A stretch of DNA of 64,000 nt from Gymnogyps californianus (Eukaryota > Chordata > Aves > Accipitriformes > Cathartidae): positions 66,040,020 to 66,104,019 of the forward strand of contig NC_059471.1 of assembly GCF_018139145.2 (NCBI RefSeq), in the 5' to 3' direction. This document shows, piece after piece, positions 1 to 11,159 of the stretch (position 1 is the stretch's first letter; each line of letters opens with the position of its first letter). The translations under genes were made by a program, and so were the position numbers. Below the pieces are notes generated by a model. It had not been told where the DNA came from. It searched no databases and saw only the letters and a list, made by a program, of their open reading frames with translations.

Positions 1-1095
1 GCTGCATTAACATGTGGGAGATGTTAAGAGAAAAACACAAATGTCAATGTAAGAATGGGGAGGAAATTTGAATTTGCAATTATGTTTTAGATTTTTTTAA
101 ACAAATGTTGCAGTTTGTAAAACAGAAAGAAGCCTAGTTTGGTAGTTCATGCTCCCAATTTTCAATATAATTTTAATGTAAGTATGCAGAATGTTTGGAT
201 TTGTGCTTTAGGTTTGTTTAGGTTTTGTTGTCGTATTTTTGCCCTCCGTCCTACACAGAGCACTCATGATATTCATCTATCTCAGCTGTTGTGGGAAACA
301 CAACCACACTTTTAAGCCCACATATAGATACAAAGTGAAGCTTGATGTTTACATTCAGTGATTATAGACTGTTAAATATAGAGATTTCATAGCAAATAAG
401 TCCTTTAAATGGAGCGTCATATTAATCACAGAAAGTAACTTCTACCCATCCTTCCATAGGCAAATCCCTAATAGGGCCAAGAGTGACAAAACTGGCCTAT
501 AAAAAGAAGGAAAAAAAATCTGCCTCTCTCTCACAAAATCACAAAGTCCCAAAATCACAATGGTCTTTTTTTTTTTTTTGGCTGGAAAGGGAAGTCCCAC
601 CGTGCTTGGGTTTGGGGCATGGGTAGGAGCATGACGAGCACATCCAGGAATGCCATTACTTGACAGTCCGATGCTATCAGAGAATGCACATTGAACTGCG
701 TGCATGGTGCTTGTCTGTCCTTTAAAAAACTGCCATCTAAATCATCTAGCAGTGGATCAGGCTGAGGTTTCACTTTCTCAAGCCCAAAATATGTTTCCCC
801 TTCAAGCATGCAGAATTCATATAAAATGCAGCGCTATTTCTTTGAAAGAACCACAAAGTACTCATATTGCTCCCCAAACTAACAGGATGAGCATCTCCCA
901 GAGCCTGCTCCACAGACTGCAGAAGGAGACTTCTCCAGTCCTTGTCCTTGCCACTTACCCTCTTGGGGACTTGTGTTTCAAGCTTTTGGTCAGGGAAAGG
1001 TGGGTGAGCTCCCAAGGATCTGAAGATAGCTGGAATCAATAGGAAGGCGTGCAAGGGTCTCTCCTCTTTGAGAGCATTGAAAGAGTGTATTTATG
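1..1095. other. Noncoding AT-rich stretch, no gene seen
   Basis: No recognisable exon, repeat family or RNA gene. Open frames here are short and resemble no protein I know. A T-run of about 15 bases lies at 566-580. Confidence 0.6.
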
Positions 1096-1099
1096 GATA

Positions 1100-1480
1100 T
1101 TATTTCACGCTCCATTAGAAAGGTGTAAACCTTGTGAAACTTTGTGCAGTTATTCCTTATTAATATGTCTAGCTGAAAGCAGCAGTTGAATCAATGTTTT
1201 AGCAGAAAAGGCTGTTTACTCTGATAATTAAGGAGAGTCGAACAGTTAGCCTATCAATAAAAGCTGTGCCAGTCAATTCAATAGATCTCATTTTCATAAG
1301 GAATTCAGGTGGAAGACTCTGCATGCTATTCTGTTTCAGAAAAGAAGCTAGTAATACTGCATTTAGAAAAAAAAACAATAGTGTTTGAAGCAAATATTTC
1401 ATTAATTTGACCTATCTGTGATAACATTTTTCATGACACAATAACACCAGTGAATTTTACTACTTGCCGAGGGAGGCATG
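1100..1480. promoter_or_regulatory. Candidate conserved noncoding element
   Basis: AT-rich, low-CpG, non-repetitive sequence with clustered homeodomain-type cores, for example CTTATTAATATG and TGATAATTAAGG, and a CCTATCAATAAA segment. It looks like the noncoding enhancers that surround SOX genes. This is inference from composition and motifs; no alignment was possible. Confidence 0.3.
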
Positions 1481-2390
1481 TTGCTATCAGAATGCGTCCT
1501 GAATGTGTTCAGCTAGTTCAGCTCAAAGGAAACAATGGAGCTTATAGACATGGTAGGCTACCATTCAAATTGGCAAGGTTCCCGTTACAAATATTCCTTC
1601 CTTTGAATATCTCTTGCCATCCAAGTCCTACACGATGCATATAATTTAAGCGTTCTCCTTAATGAATCACAAATGAAGAGCAATGTCTACAAGGGAATTT
1701 CAGGGGAGGTGTGGGTCGGATCCTGTGTTACACTGAGCAAGCGTCTCCAGAGGAGGCAGTGGGAGTGGAGGCCCTGATCCAGAGATTCTTGGAGGGAATA
1801 TGACTGCAGAAAGCTTTGGGTCTAGCCCAGAGAGTGCACAGCACCTCTCCAGAGGTGTTCAGCTGCTAGCAGGACAAAGCCTTAGCTAAGTGTATACAAA
1901 ACTAGTAGCCTTTATGCAGTTTTTGACACTTGAGGGTAGTCCTGCAGAGCTTGACAAGCCAAGCTTTGTCTGATTAAAGAGCATGACATGAGACCCTGAA
2001 TTACTGAAAATAAAATGTGTATTGTTGTATATTGCTACTATATGTTTTCTACAGTTTGTATATGAGAAAGTATGATTAAAAGTCGATGAGAGACTGTTTA
2101 TAAATTTTGATTGCTTCATAATTTTAACTCTGAGCAACATTTTTATCATAATTATAGGCTTTCTTAAAGCATTTATGCAGATTGTTTTATTCAAAAGGGG
2201 TTTATTCCATATAAACTCCACTCTTTTATCTCTCCATAAAATCAGTGTGTGAATTCACAGCAACCACAACTCCACTAGACAGTCATCACATTAGTAGCAG
2301 AGATATTTTCACACAAGGCAACATTCCTCAGATATTCTGAACATTATTTCCCACTTTTCCATCCCAGTGAGTGTCATGGTGGTAAATAGT
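1481..2390. other. Noncoding stretch, nothing identified
   Basis: Unique-looking sequence without a supported exon, repeat or RNA gene. The 1700-1870 part is richer in G and purines, but I do not recognise it. Confidence 0.55.
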
Positions 2391-2394
2391 AATA

Positions 2395-2600
2395 ATAATC
2401 CTTAGCACATTTGTTACCTCTTTATCTCTCTTTAAAACTATTAGCAAATTTACACTTGTAATTCCTCTGTGATGTTCCTGTGTGTTATGGTAGCCAGTGT
2501 ATCTATGGTTCAGTGGAGGCTCGGAGAGATTAAGTCAGATATCTCACATCTTCAGCTCAAAGAGATTTAAATCCAGGGATTTAGATGCAGAGCTTCTGTT
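2395..2600 (-). repeat. Degraded MIR-like tRNA-core SINE relic
   Basis: The + strand reads as a diverged reverse complement of the MIR core: a GAGGCTCGGAGAGATTAAGT segment near 2517-2536, followed about 40 bases on by AAATCCAGGGATTTAGATG. In MIR these correspond to the 'gaggctcagagaggttaagt' block and the part around 'gggattcgaaccc'. Upstream TGTGATGTTCCTGTG fits the 'cctcacaacaaccctatgagg' zone. Old MIR copies exist at low number in birds. Divergence is high, so family assignment is tentative. Confidence 0.4.
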
Positions 2601-4990
2601 CATTTCAGTGAGAATTTTCTGTCTAAATATCCTGTATCCCTACAAATGTTGAAGTCTAAAGGACTTACCCAAGGACCTCAGACTGTTTCTTAATCGTTGT
2701 TAACATTCAGTTGACTGCACTGTTTCAATGCATGTGAACTGCTTTTGTGGTCTGCAGCGGGGAGTGAGTCCATGGCTCCCAGTTCAGATTAGCTCGTGTC
2801 CATATTGCCTATGAGGAGAGGGCTCCGGAACAAACCATCCTCTCTCCTTCCTCCAGGTTTTCTCACAAAGGATATAAGATGTCCGTCCCAGCCAAAAGCC
2901 CAGGATTTCTGCAGTGGGGACAATCAGGGCATCAGGATGCTTGGGTGAAGCTTGAGGCAACAAATTGACGGCACAGCTGGACCTAATGTAACAGAAAAGC
3001 AATTTAACCCACTAGGTGAACCAGTGGCAGTCCTGGTAATACAACTAAGGAGCCCAGCAGAAGTGAATCATCTTCACTGAAGAGGAGCTGAAAGATTTGA
3101 ATAGTTTCATATCAGTCACTGTCTCAGCAAGCTCTGCCTCATTATGGTCTTCTCATCCGGATGACCTGAGAAGGCACTTCTCCAGCACTGGAACATCTAT
3201 AGAGTTACTAGAACAAAATATATACCCTCTCTTTGCATATACAGCTAGACCATCAAATGGACAATGTGCTATCACCTCCCCCAGGAAATACAAATATATA
3301 ATGTTAAATGTATATAAAATATGTGCAAACATTTTTACCATCACAGTAGAAGTTAGACCTTTTGGTACATGTGCTTGGATGCTCAGAAAGAAACTGAGTT
3401 CTTAAAGCCATAGCATGTTCTGGTGGGCTCGTGACAGTGATGACAGAGTGTCTAAATGCTTCATTCATCAATGAGGACTGTTAGTTTGCCTCAGACTCTT
3501 TGATAAGCCACAAGGCCTGATGTTAAGCCACGCTCCATTTTACAGCACTACCTTCAACTTTAATGATTTCTTCAAATGACTGGGTCACGTTGCAGTGGGA
3601 TGACCTAATCCGCACCCCAAATCTTCTACTCACAAGCCACTTGAAAAACTGATTTGCACCTCGGTCTTGGAGTGTATCTTCTGCACTTGAATGGTATGGT
3701 TCAGATTTCAGACCCTATTCAAAGGGGAGGCAAATCTAAGACCTAAAAAAAACCCACTAAGGAAACAATTCAATTACTAACTGCTCCTCTAAAATGAAAT
3801 GAGAGAATCAACACAGTGTAAATGCTGAGTTCTGTGCAGCAATGCAATTAGGTTTCACCTGTTGATTTTTATAGCTTGCAGCCTTCAGGTTACAAGTCCT
3901 GTAGCTTCCCTCTGATTTCATTCCAGTGTAGATCAGGCATAATTCCCCTGCAGTCGCAGGAACCGAGCCCATGCAAGACACAATTTTAGCAATCTTTGTG
4001 TTTCTTATCTGCAGCACAAACCCCATATAATCCTTAAATAGTAAAATCATAGTCATCTTTATTTCCATTTCCCATGTTATTTTAGTCATTTTCCAACTCT
4101 ATCATTTGAATTTGTGCCATAATATTTCCACCCTGAAAACATACTGATATTAACATTTGAAGTATGGGAATAAATATAAGTTCAGTGCCTGGATTTCTAA
4201 TGACACTGCAGTTGGAGAGGGCGCAGATCTGTATTTCAGAGCAATTTTAGGACAGTCAGGTTGTCACTGGACTTAATTTCAAGACTTAATAAAGCTGCTA
4301 CGTTTGAGGAAAAAATATTTATCTATGTCAATTATATTTTGACTTCTGAGGTTCTGAACTGTTTCATGGCAGAGTGCTGAAAAAGGGACAGCTGCATCTA
4401 TGTTGGAAAGCAATAAAAGACTCACACAAGTATACTGGTAAAAAAGCAGTCACATTAGAGGTAGCAGAATGGCCATTTTTAGGTGGCAAGAGGAGGTTTT
4501 TAATGTCTATCAAGGATATCAATAAATATTTTTTCCAGGGTTGTTGTTCAGTTTCTTGTTTGAAAATAAGGGTCACGGTTTTACCATAGCCTTTCTTTGC
4601 AGGCAAATAGGCTGGATAACAGCTACAGGCATTTTTCTGCGTGAGGGAATTAAATAAAGATCGTCCACGGCTCCACTCGAGAGCCAGGGACCGGCCGCAG
4701 AGCCAGCCCGTGTATTTTAACAAGCTCCTGCACGCCAAAGTTGCAGCTACAATCGACTTGTAACAACTCGGAGGCAATTGTTCCAAGAGTAAAGCCTGAT
4801 TTCTTCTTCGACGATTTTACCTGATGCTAGGCTGTAGTTGGCGTTGGCAAGGCATGGAAGAAAGCTTACCTCGGGGCTGGTGCTTGTGACCCGAGGAGTC
4901 CCCAGTAACCTCAGCCTGCGGCACTCTAGGCACCGCTGGGCTGGGTTTTTGGGGTTTTTTTCTCTATTTTTAAAAATCTGGGGTTTCTGA
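2601..4990. other. Noncoding stretch, nothing firm identified
   Basis: No supported exon. The part at 4370-4560 has a low-CpG, motif-rich look (ATCAAGGATATCAATAAATATT-like) and could be regulatory, but nothing is distinctive enough to call. Confidence 0.55.
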
Positions 4991-5006
4991 AGCAGCAACT
5001 TTCAGG

Positions 5007-5235
5007 TCAGTCCCGAAAGCAGTGTGTCTGCTGTGCTGACCCAAGAGCCCGGGCAAGGGCTGGGAGCGGCTCCGAGCCCCTCTCCGAGAGCCCGGGGGTG
5101 CTATCTGCAGCCCCGGAGCTGCGGCTTGGGGGCTGCTGCCCGCCGCCCATGCCCACGGAGCGGGGGGAACCTCCCAGCCGCGCCGGGCGGAGGGCTGCCG
5201 GCATTCCCTTCGCCCCGTGTTTTCTGAACCACCTG
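5007..5235. promoter_or_regulatory. CpG island (upstream-most of the SOX1 cluster)
   Basis: Abrupt change from AT-rich sequence to CpG-dense, G+C-rich sequence. No TATA box or exon is evident. Its role is unknown; it may be a Polycomb/CpG-island element or a promoter for an upstream noncoding transcript. Confidence 0.5.
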
Positions 5236-5362
5236 AGGCAGGGTTAGCTAGCGTCCCAGGCGTTCATTGTCGTTCTGCAAAAGTAAGGGTTGAAAGCCCC
5301 TGCAAAACAACAAACAAACAAAAACCTGCGGAGAGGAAAACGCTGAAATCAAGCAGCAGAGC

Positions 5363-5364
<2 letters not shown>

Positions 5365-5407
<43 letters not shown>
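5365..5407. repeat. Uninterrupted 43-base poly(G) tract
   Basis: Forty-three consecutive G residues on the + strand, preceded by GCTT and followed by AGCGAG. Strong G-quadruplex former. The exact length in an assembly is unreliable. Confidence 0.95.
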
Positions 5408-5408
<1 letters not shown>

Positions 5409-5439
5409 GCGAGTGGAGAGTTCAGATCAAATGGGACTT

Positions 5440-5960
5440 AAAGGCAGCAGACAGCAGTAACTGCATATGATCAATAATCATCCCGTGTGCATTCCTCTAC
5501 TCATTTAACATCAGCTAGGACCGTGCAAATATTGCAACTGAGTACTCGACAAGGAAATCAGCTGAGCGTGTGTTTAAACTATGGTTAATTATTAATATGA
5601 ACAATTCTTTTCAATTAAATGTTTCATTTAATCCCCTCATGTCGACTTGTTTAGGAAGCTACATGTTTAGCTTCCAAAACGATAATGTGGGTGCAGACTT
5701 ATTCTAGGGAATTTGATATCATGCATATAATATTCGTGCGATGAATGATCATCTTTTCTCTTCTTGCTTCGTTCTAGCCAGCTGAGGCAACGAACAATTT
5801 TTGGTATAAATATTTATGACATTTTTTAAATGTTCAAAGGAATTTTGTCAGGGGGGTCCCTCGAAGCACAGGGGGAAATCACATCTCGGTGAAGATACGA
5901 GTCTTGGATATGTGAGTTCAAAAAGAAGAGCAGCTCGTATTCCGAATAGTAACTTCAGAA
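5440..5960. promoter_or_regulatory. Candidate conserved noncoding enhancer with hairpin
   Basis: Low-CpG block flanked by GC-rich DNA. It is dense in homeodomain cores (GGTTAATTATTAATATG, TTCAATTAAATG, TTCATTTAATC) and has a SOX-like GAACAATTC near 5600. It includes the perfect inverted repeat GGAAGCTA / TAGCTTCC (5654-5661 and 5668-5675, 6-base loop). Enhancer role for SOX1 is inferred from position and motif content. Confidence 0.45.
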
Positions 5961-6220
5961 GAAATTAACCGTGACTAATATTTTTTCCTGCTACCGCTCC
6001 TAATCTCTCTTGCCATGTCCTAGGCGGGTGCCTGCCACCCTTTGCAGCGGGTCTGGCCACCTGCTTGCACGGTCCTTCGCTCACCCTACGGAGGCTGTGG
6101 TTGTGCAGCTGCCTGCTTCGCTGCGTTTGTGGTCCTCTCTTCCCCTGCCGCCTTCTCCTAAACCAAACCTCTCGGGTCTCGCTGTAGAAAACAGTCCCTG
6201 AAACCTCGGACCCTGCCAAG

Positions 6221-6383
6221 CCCTTCTTTCCTCCTTCCCTCCCTTCGTCCCTTCCTCCCTTCGTCCCTTCCTTCCTTCCTCCGTTCCTCCCTTCCTTCCT
6301 CCGTTCCTCCGTTCCTCCGTTCCTTCCTCCCTTCCTTCCTCCCTCCCTCCCTCCCTTCCTTCCTTCCTTCCTTCCTTCCTTCC
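6221..6383. repeat. Polypyrimidine (TTCC/CCCTTC)n microsatellite
   Basis: About 163 bases of almost pure C/T on the + strand, tetranucleotide CCTT register with scattered CGT and CCG interruptions, ending in a pure (TTCC)n array. It can form triplex (H-) DNA and is probably length-polymorphic. The long Lys/Arg/Glu/Gly-rich frame on the - strand is only a by-product. Confidence 0.9.
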
Positions 6384-6439
6384 AGCACTTCAGATTTGGA
6401 AGAGCGACGGCGAGCTGAGGAAATGAAGAGCCCTAGTTT

Positions 6440-7135
6440 TTCAGTATATACGGCAATCAGCCCCTTTCAATGAGCCATCATATTTGTCCTTAATTTCGAC
6501 TTTCCCAGGCACTGTTCTCATATTCCACTGTTTGAAATGTAGGAAGATTTAGCATAATTTGGAGGTCAGATTTCTAAATAAGCCTACTTTAAATAACAAG
6601 CCCACACGGGAGATTGTCAGTATCTCTATTTTGTATACAGTTTACACACTGGCACCGCTTTTTAAAACCCTATATGTGGGTTAAAACTCAATTTTACAAC
6701 CCCCATTTATATGAGATGTAGGTTTGACATCTGTTTGCCAGAGTGTTTTGCACTTAGCCTAACACCCACTATTAAATGACAAAATTGTGGCAGGCTGTCA
6801 AAGCCAGCTGACTGACAGCTGCTCTACTTTACAAAAAAGCCCCATTCAAATATTTGCAGGGTTTGAAGCTTTCTGTAACGCTGTCGCCATTCTCCCCGTT
6901 ATTTAGCATGTAAAATATAAGTCAAAGTTTTAAAGCTGCTTTCCAAAATGTTGCCATTTTTCCATATAAAAAGAGCGAGCGGTGGTTGCTGGCGGGGATC
7001 CAGCGCCAAACGCATTGGATGGGTATTTCGCTGGGTCCCCGCGTTCCTCCTATCTGCACAAACCCGATAAAACTGTCATTTAGCAGCGTTTCTTAATATT
7101 GCAGCTAATTAGAGCCGGCGTGTTATTGAAGTGAG
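6440..7135. promoter_or_regulatory. Candidate conserved noncoding enhancer with paired CAGCTG E-boxes
   Basis: Long AT-rich, CpG-poor block between CpG islands. At 6795-6821 it holds CTGTCA and TGACAG TALE-homeodomain sites in inverted orientation and two CAGCTG E-boxes (6805-6810 and 6816-6821) whose starts are 11 bp apart. Further on are CATTCAAATATTTGC, GTCAAAGTTTTAAAGC and GCAGCTAATTAGAGC. Content fits a neural progenitor enhancer bound by proneural bHLH and MEIS/PBX factors. Function is inference. Confidence 0.5.
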
Positions 7136-7139
7136 AGCA

Positions 7140-7435
7140 AAAATCCACTTAAAAGAGAGGGGAGGAAAAAAAGGGGGGGGGGGGAGGGAGCCAAAATGTT
7201 TCCGCGCAGGCAGAGGGAGCGCACCCGGGCACGGCGCACAGCGAGACCCCCCGGGGAAACGGACGGGCGCCGGGGAAGGGACACCGAGGGCACCCCTGCG
7301 GCGGTACCCCTTCCTGCCCCCACCTCCAGGGGTCCCTCTGGGCATTCGCCAGCCCAGGGCAGCCCCGGCAGGACGTGCAAGGGACGGCGCTGATGGAGGG
7401 CGAGCGCTGTGCCTTGGCCGAGGTCGCTCCCACAT
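7140..7435. promoter_or_regulatory. CpG island
   Basis: CpG-dense block following the 12-base G run at 7173-7184. Open frames on both strands are compositional. No exon or splice pattern is recognised. Confidence 0.5.
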
Positions 7436-7735
7436 CTAGCCCCACTGATGAGGATGTAACATTTAATTCAGGTCGTTAATAACATGCCCGTCCGTTCCCC
7501 TGTTCCCCTTCCAAGCGCGAATACGGGTCTGTAAACGGCAACGGTGGTTTAAACTTAAAAGCCAGCTGCTTTTTATTCCAACATCTCTAATGACTGTATG
7601 TGACTGAGCAACGCAAAATAGCTGGCGGGGTAACCTCTGCATGCTAAGAAGTCTTTGCAGCAGTTGCTGGGGTTTATTTGAACCTCGGGTGCTTTCCGCA
7701 GCCTTTGCCAGACACGCAGGGCTCTAGCTGTCAAG
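7436..7735. promoter_or_regulatory. Possible noncoding regulatory block
   Basis: CpG-moderate sequence with homeodomain-like cores (ACATTTAATTCAGG, CGTTAATAAC, TCTAATGACTG) between two CpG-rich stretches. The evidence is motif look only. Confidence 0.25.
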
Positions 7736-7740
7736 CGAAT

Positions 7741-9070
7741 CGGAGGTTAATGTTGGGGGGGTGTGGGGTGGGGGGTGGTGGGGGTGTATTTAATAATTTA
7801 TTTTTTGAATGAGGACTAGATCCACCCCCCAATAAAAGAAGAAGACACTCCGGCAATAGGAAGGCGACTGTCCCCGGTGTCCGTTCCCAGTGCTCTGGCC
7901 CCGGCGCGGCTGGTCCCCCCGCAGGGTAAAGGCAGCCGCGACCCGCCTGGCCGCTACCGCCGGCTCCAACAGCGGGCAAAAACATCCCCTTCTGCCCCCC
8001 TCCTCCCTCCCGGCCACACGCCGCCCTCCTCCCGGCACACACGGGCAGGCACACACCCTCACACAGCCAGAGCGGAACAGAAAACGGGTTACTCTCGGCT
8101 TTACCTGGAAATCTTTAGCTGATTTGTGTCCATTTTAATAACCTCTATCGACTGTCTTTCCTAGCGCGGTTGTCATGTAGATAGAAAGGGACTGGAAAAG
8201 AGTATTAAGGGGAGGGGAAAAAAAAAATGCAGGAAGAAAACTAACGGCGCTATCTAGGAAAGGGGAGGTTATCGCAGTGAGCGGTACAGGGTGGAGAAGG
8301 TGCAGACCCTCCGCAGCGATCCCGGGCGGAGAGGGGGAGGCTGACAAAGCCCGGCTCCATCCCGGGGAAAGCGAGGGGAGGCAGGGAGAGAGGGGGAGCG
8401 AGAGGGCGGAGGGGGGGGGTCTGAGCCTCCCTCGGAAATCCAAGTTTATTGTCAACAAAGGAGGGTCTGGCCGGGCTCGGAGCCTCCGCCGTCCCGAGCT
8501 GCCGAGGACCGGCAGGGCACGGCGCGGAGGACGGGAGCGGGGTCCCAGAGCGGCCGGGGTGGACGCGGTGAGGGGCGGGCGGAGGCGGGGGGAGCCCCGC
8601 GGCGGGGCACGGCGCCGCACAGGTGCGGGGAGCAGCACCTGGGGGTGGCTCTTCCCTTCCCGGGGGCATCTCCCCCGGAGGAAGGGGCAGGGGAGAGTGG
8701 CCCAGCAGGAGCGGGGAGGGAGAAAGGCAAGGTTAGAGGAGAAAGTGCGTGTGAGAGAGGGAAAGGGGAAGAGAAAGAGGAGGAAGGCTCCGGGCTCCAC
8801 CTCCCCGCTCGGCGCGGCGCTCCAGCTGCTCTCAAACCAACTGCTCAATTCTATTCACCGCCGCGACGGAACAAAAAAGTGGCTATTTATTAGAATACTT
8901 GTTTGGTATTGTTCGGTGCCACACAAAAGGCGTTTCATTATGTTGGGGTGGGGAGAAAAGCCCCTCTCTTTTTTTTTTCCCTTTCCTTTTCTTTTTTTTT
9001 TCCTTTTCTCTCCAGAGCGAAACAATAACTTGAAATTGTCTTTAAAGTCTTTTCTATCGATAATAAATTT
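7741..9070. promoter_or_regulatory. GC-rich CpG island tract
   Basis: CpG-dense from about 7860 to 8070 and 8270 to 8870, with G-rich (7750-7795) and C-rich patches. The 311-codon + strand and 237-codon - strand open frames are low-complexity and overlap each other, as expected from stop-codon depletion at high GC. A noncoding-RNA promoter could lie here, but no start site can be shown. At 8970-9012 there are T/C-rich runs. Confidence 0.45.
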
Positions 9071-9072
9071 CA

Positions 9073-9137
9073 TTTTCTTCTCTCTCTCCCGCTCTCCCTC
9101 TCTCCCCCTCTCCCGTGCAGGGTGTGTGTTTGCGTGT

Positions 9138-9168
<31 letters not shown>

Positions 9169-9200
9169 AGGAGCGGGGGGAGAGAGAGAGAGAGAGAGAG
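9073..9200. repeat. Compound CT, GT and GA microsatellite
   Basis: Three simple repeats in a row: CT-rich (about 9079-9114), (GT/GC)n at 9121-9168, and (GA)n at 9181-9200. The alternating purine-pyrimidine part can adopt Z-DNA. Confidence 0.9.
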
Positions 9201-9204
9201 CGCG

Positions 9205-9880
9205 GATGGTGAGTGTGCGTGTGTCGCCGGGCACTCGTGGCTCGGGCACAGCCGCCTGGGAGCTGCGGCTGGGCGAGGGGCGAGGAGGAGAGCCGCAGGC
9301 GGAGGGCTGGCCGGCCCCGCCGCACCGCCGCGCTCGGCCGGGTCGCGCTGCCCTGCGCCTGCCCGGGCACGGTCGGAGGAAGGTGTGAGCTAGGCTAGAG
9401 CAGAGAAAAAAAGACAAAACCAAAACAATCAAACAAACAAACAAAAAAATAATAATAAGGCTGCCCTTTGAGCTGATATGTTGGGAGGAGGCTGGAGCTG
9501 GAAGAGCAACTGTAAGTGTGCCTCTAACTTTTGAGGGGGTCTTCACCCTGTCTTGGGAAGGGAGGAGGGGAAGCCGGCGAGGGGAGGGCTTCCGAGTTAC
9601 TTTTGCTGCAGGGAGGGAAGAGCTGTTTGCAATCACTGGGTTATCGGCTGTGACACGGATTTGGGGCGGGGGGGGGGACACGACACGACACGACAGTGTT
9701 TTGGGCTTCCCCCCCCCGCCTTCCCGGGGAAGACGCCTCACTGGGTTTTGAGGCGGGGGAGGGAAGCGGCGGCCGGGGCCGGGGCCGGGGCCGGGGCCGG
9801 GGGCTGCGGACGGGCTGGGGCGGGGAGGGCGCCGGGGGCGGCGGCACCCCGGCGCTGCCTCCCGAACGCGCAGCGCTCGC
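9205..9880. promoter_or_regulatory. CpG island with central purine/A-rich gap
   Basis: CpG-dense at 9215-9390 and 9720-9880. They are separated by an A/C-rich stretch (9405-9460) and a mixed block with GGATTTGGGGC and CACGACACGACACGAC. No exon recognised. Confidence 0.45.
9771..9804. repeat. Short (GGGGCC)n hexanucleotide repeat
   Basis: Four perfect GGGGCC units (9775-9798) with partial units at each side, on the + strand. A second array of the same repeat in the opposite orientation lies just after the SOX1 stop codon. Confidence 0.9.
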
Positions 9881-9884
9881 TCCG

Positions 9885-10130
9885 GTTACACGTTCAAAAA
9901 TTAACATGTCGGTGCGCGGGTGCCATTTAATGAAAGGTGTCTTGGGCAAAGAATCAATTTCGCTGTGACTGACCGACGGGCTTGGCTGTATTAATACTGC
10001 CAAAAAAGGGAAATCAATAGGCAGAGCAGCCCTCGGCTATTACAACTAATGCCTGCTTAATCTCTGCCCCTCGGAGCGAGCATTCACATGGGCTCTTAGC
10101 ATTGCTAATGCGGCCGGGCTCAGCCCGGCT
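9885..10130. promoter_or_regulatory. Candidate conserved noncoding enhancer
   Basis: Sharp fall in CpG and a series of homeodomain-type cores: AAAAATTAACATG, CCATTTAATGAAAGG, TGTATTAATACTG, CAACTAATGCCTGCTTAATC. An inverted GCATT-gct-AATGC motif lies at 10099-10111. It looks like a neural enhancer core between two CpG islands. Role inferred. Confidence 0.45.
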
Positions 10131-10480
10131 CCATCTTCCCAGGGAACGGGGGATCCCCGGATCCGGTCCCCTGTGAAGGTGACAGCTGCCGGGACCTTTC
10201 GACGGGGAGGCTGTGCCCAGCCTCTCCAAGTAAAGTCCCAGCGAAAAGAAACTCCCGGGGGTTAGGGCTACCTGGGGCGGCTCGATCCGGGCTCTTACCC
10301 TCCCTCCCCAGCTCCAAGGTGGCTGTACAGCTTCCCCCTATTGCCATAAAGTATCGGGATGTTTAAAAGGTGAAATGGATTTTTTCCTCTCTTATTTGCC
10401 GGTGGTGTTTGGGGTCGATCAACAGGCAATGGAGCAAGGCTGTGCATCTATCGATCAGGGAGGGGACGGGTTTTGGCTGA
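10131..10480. other. Noncoding stretch between candidate elements
   Basis: Moderately GC-rich, no exon or repeat recognised. Confidence 0.5.
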
Positions 10481-10612
10481 ATCTCTTTTCAGAAACAGGT
10501 GTTTAAACATGATAGCGGCTCCAGTCAATTAACCCATTAAAAACCCGTTTTATCGCATTGATTCCCGCAGGCTGCCATAAAAGGTTGTGGTTTGAAAGCT
10601 TCTTTGTTAAGG
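10481..10612. promoter_or_regulatory. Candidate short noncoding enhancer
   Basis: Contains CAGTCAATTAACCCATTAAAA and a CTTCTTTGTTAAG segment whose CTTTGTT is a SOX-type core. It is flanked by GC-rich DNA and a following G-rich run (10654-10666). Inference from motif grouping. Confidence 0.35.
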
Positions 10613-10729
10613 GGGGGTGTGGGGGGTGTGTGTATATGGATGGATGCATGGATGGGGGGGGGGGGGCCGGGCAGGGTGCAAATTGTCCCCAAATGTACAG
10701 TATCGAGCAGGCAGTAAGATGCCAAACTG

Positions 10730-11060
10730 CCGTTCCTTGTTTGCCTTCCCACCAAGCCAGGCTGCCCCGGCATCTCAGCGCGCCCGGTCTCCGCCCCGGC
10801 TGCTCCCGGGCCCGGATCCGCGGAGGGGCAGAGCGGCCGCTGCGGGCCCGAGGGGCTGCCGCCGCCCCCTGCCCGCCGTGGGCCGCCCGGCTGCGCAGAC
10901 CCTGTGGCAAAAGTTGACACATCCCCCTCGGGAAAGGGGGCTCCCGTGGCTGGGGGGGGAGGGAGACCCCCGCCCGGGGAGGAGGGGTCGGGCCGGGGGC
11001 GGGGGCTGCCGCCCTGCACCGGCTGCGGGCCGGCGCGGGCTGGGGGTGCAGCTAAACAGT
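10730..11060. promoter_or_regulatory. CpG island
   Basis: CpG-dense, high G+C block. The overlapping open frames on both strands are low-complexity Pro/Arg/Gly/Ala and not considered genes. Confidence 0.5.
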
Positions 11061-11122
11061 AGCTCTAGAAAGTTGCAAGGGCTGTTATTCCTTAAACAGG
11101 ACAGGCTACGAACAGCCTGCCT

Positions 11123-11145
11123 CCCCCCCCCCCCCCCCCCCCCCC
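11123..11145. repeat. 23-base poly(C) tract
   Basis: Twenty-three consecutive C on the + strand (i-motif / G-quadruplex potential on the other strand). Confidence 0.95.
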
Positions 11146-11159
11146 AGCACCTTTTTCAG

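Noticed and set aside
5365..5407. Telomere-like or G-rich structural repeat
   Set aside because: Pure homopolymer, not a TTAGGG array.
6158..6388. 76-codon Lys/Glu/Gly/Arg-rich frame on the - strand
   Set aside because: Translation of the TTCC microsatellite.
8277..9212. 311-codon open frame on the + strand
   Set aside because: Low-complexity Arg/Gly/Ser sequence in a CpG island, overlapped by long frames on the other strand and ending in microsatellites; no domain.
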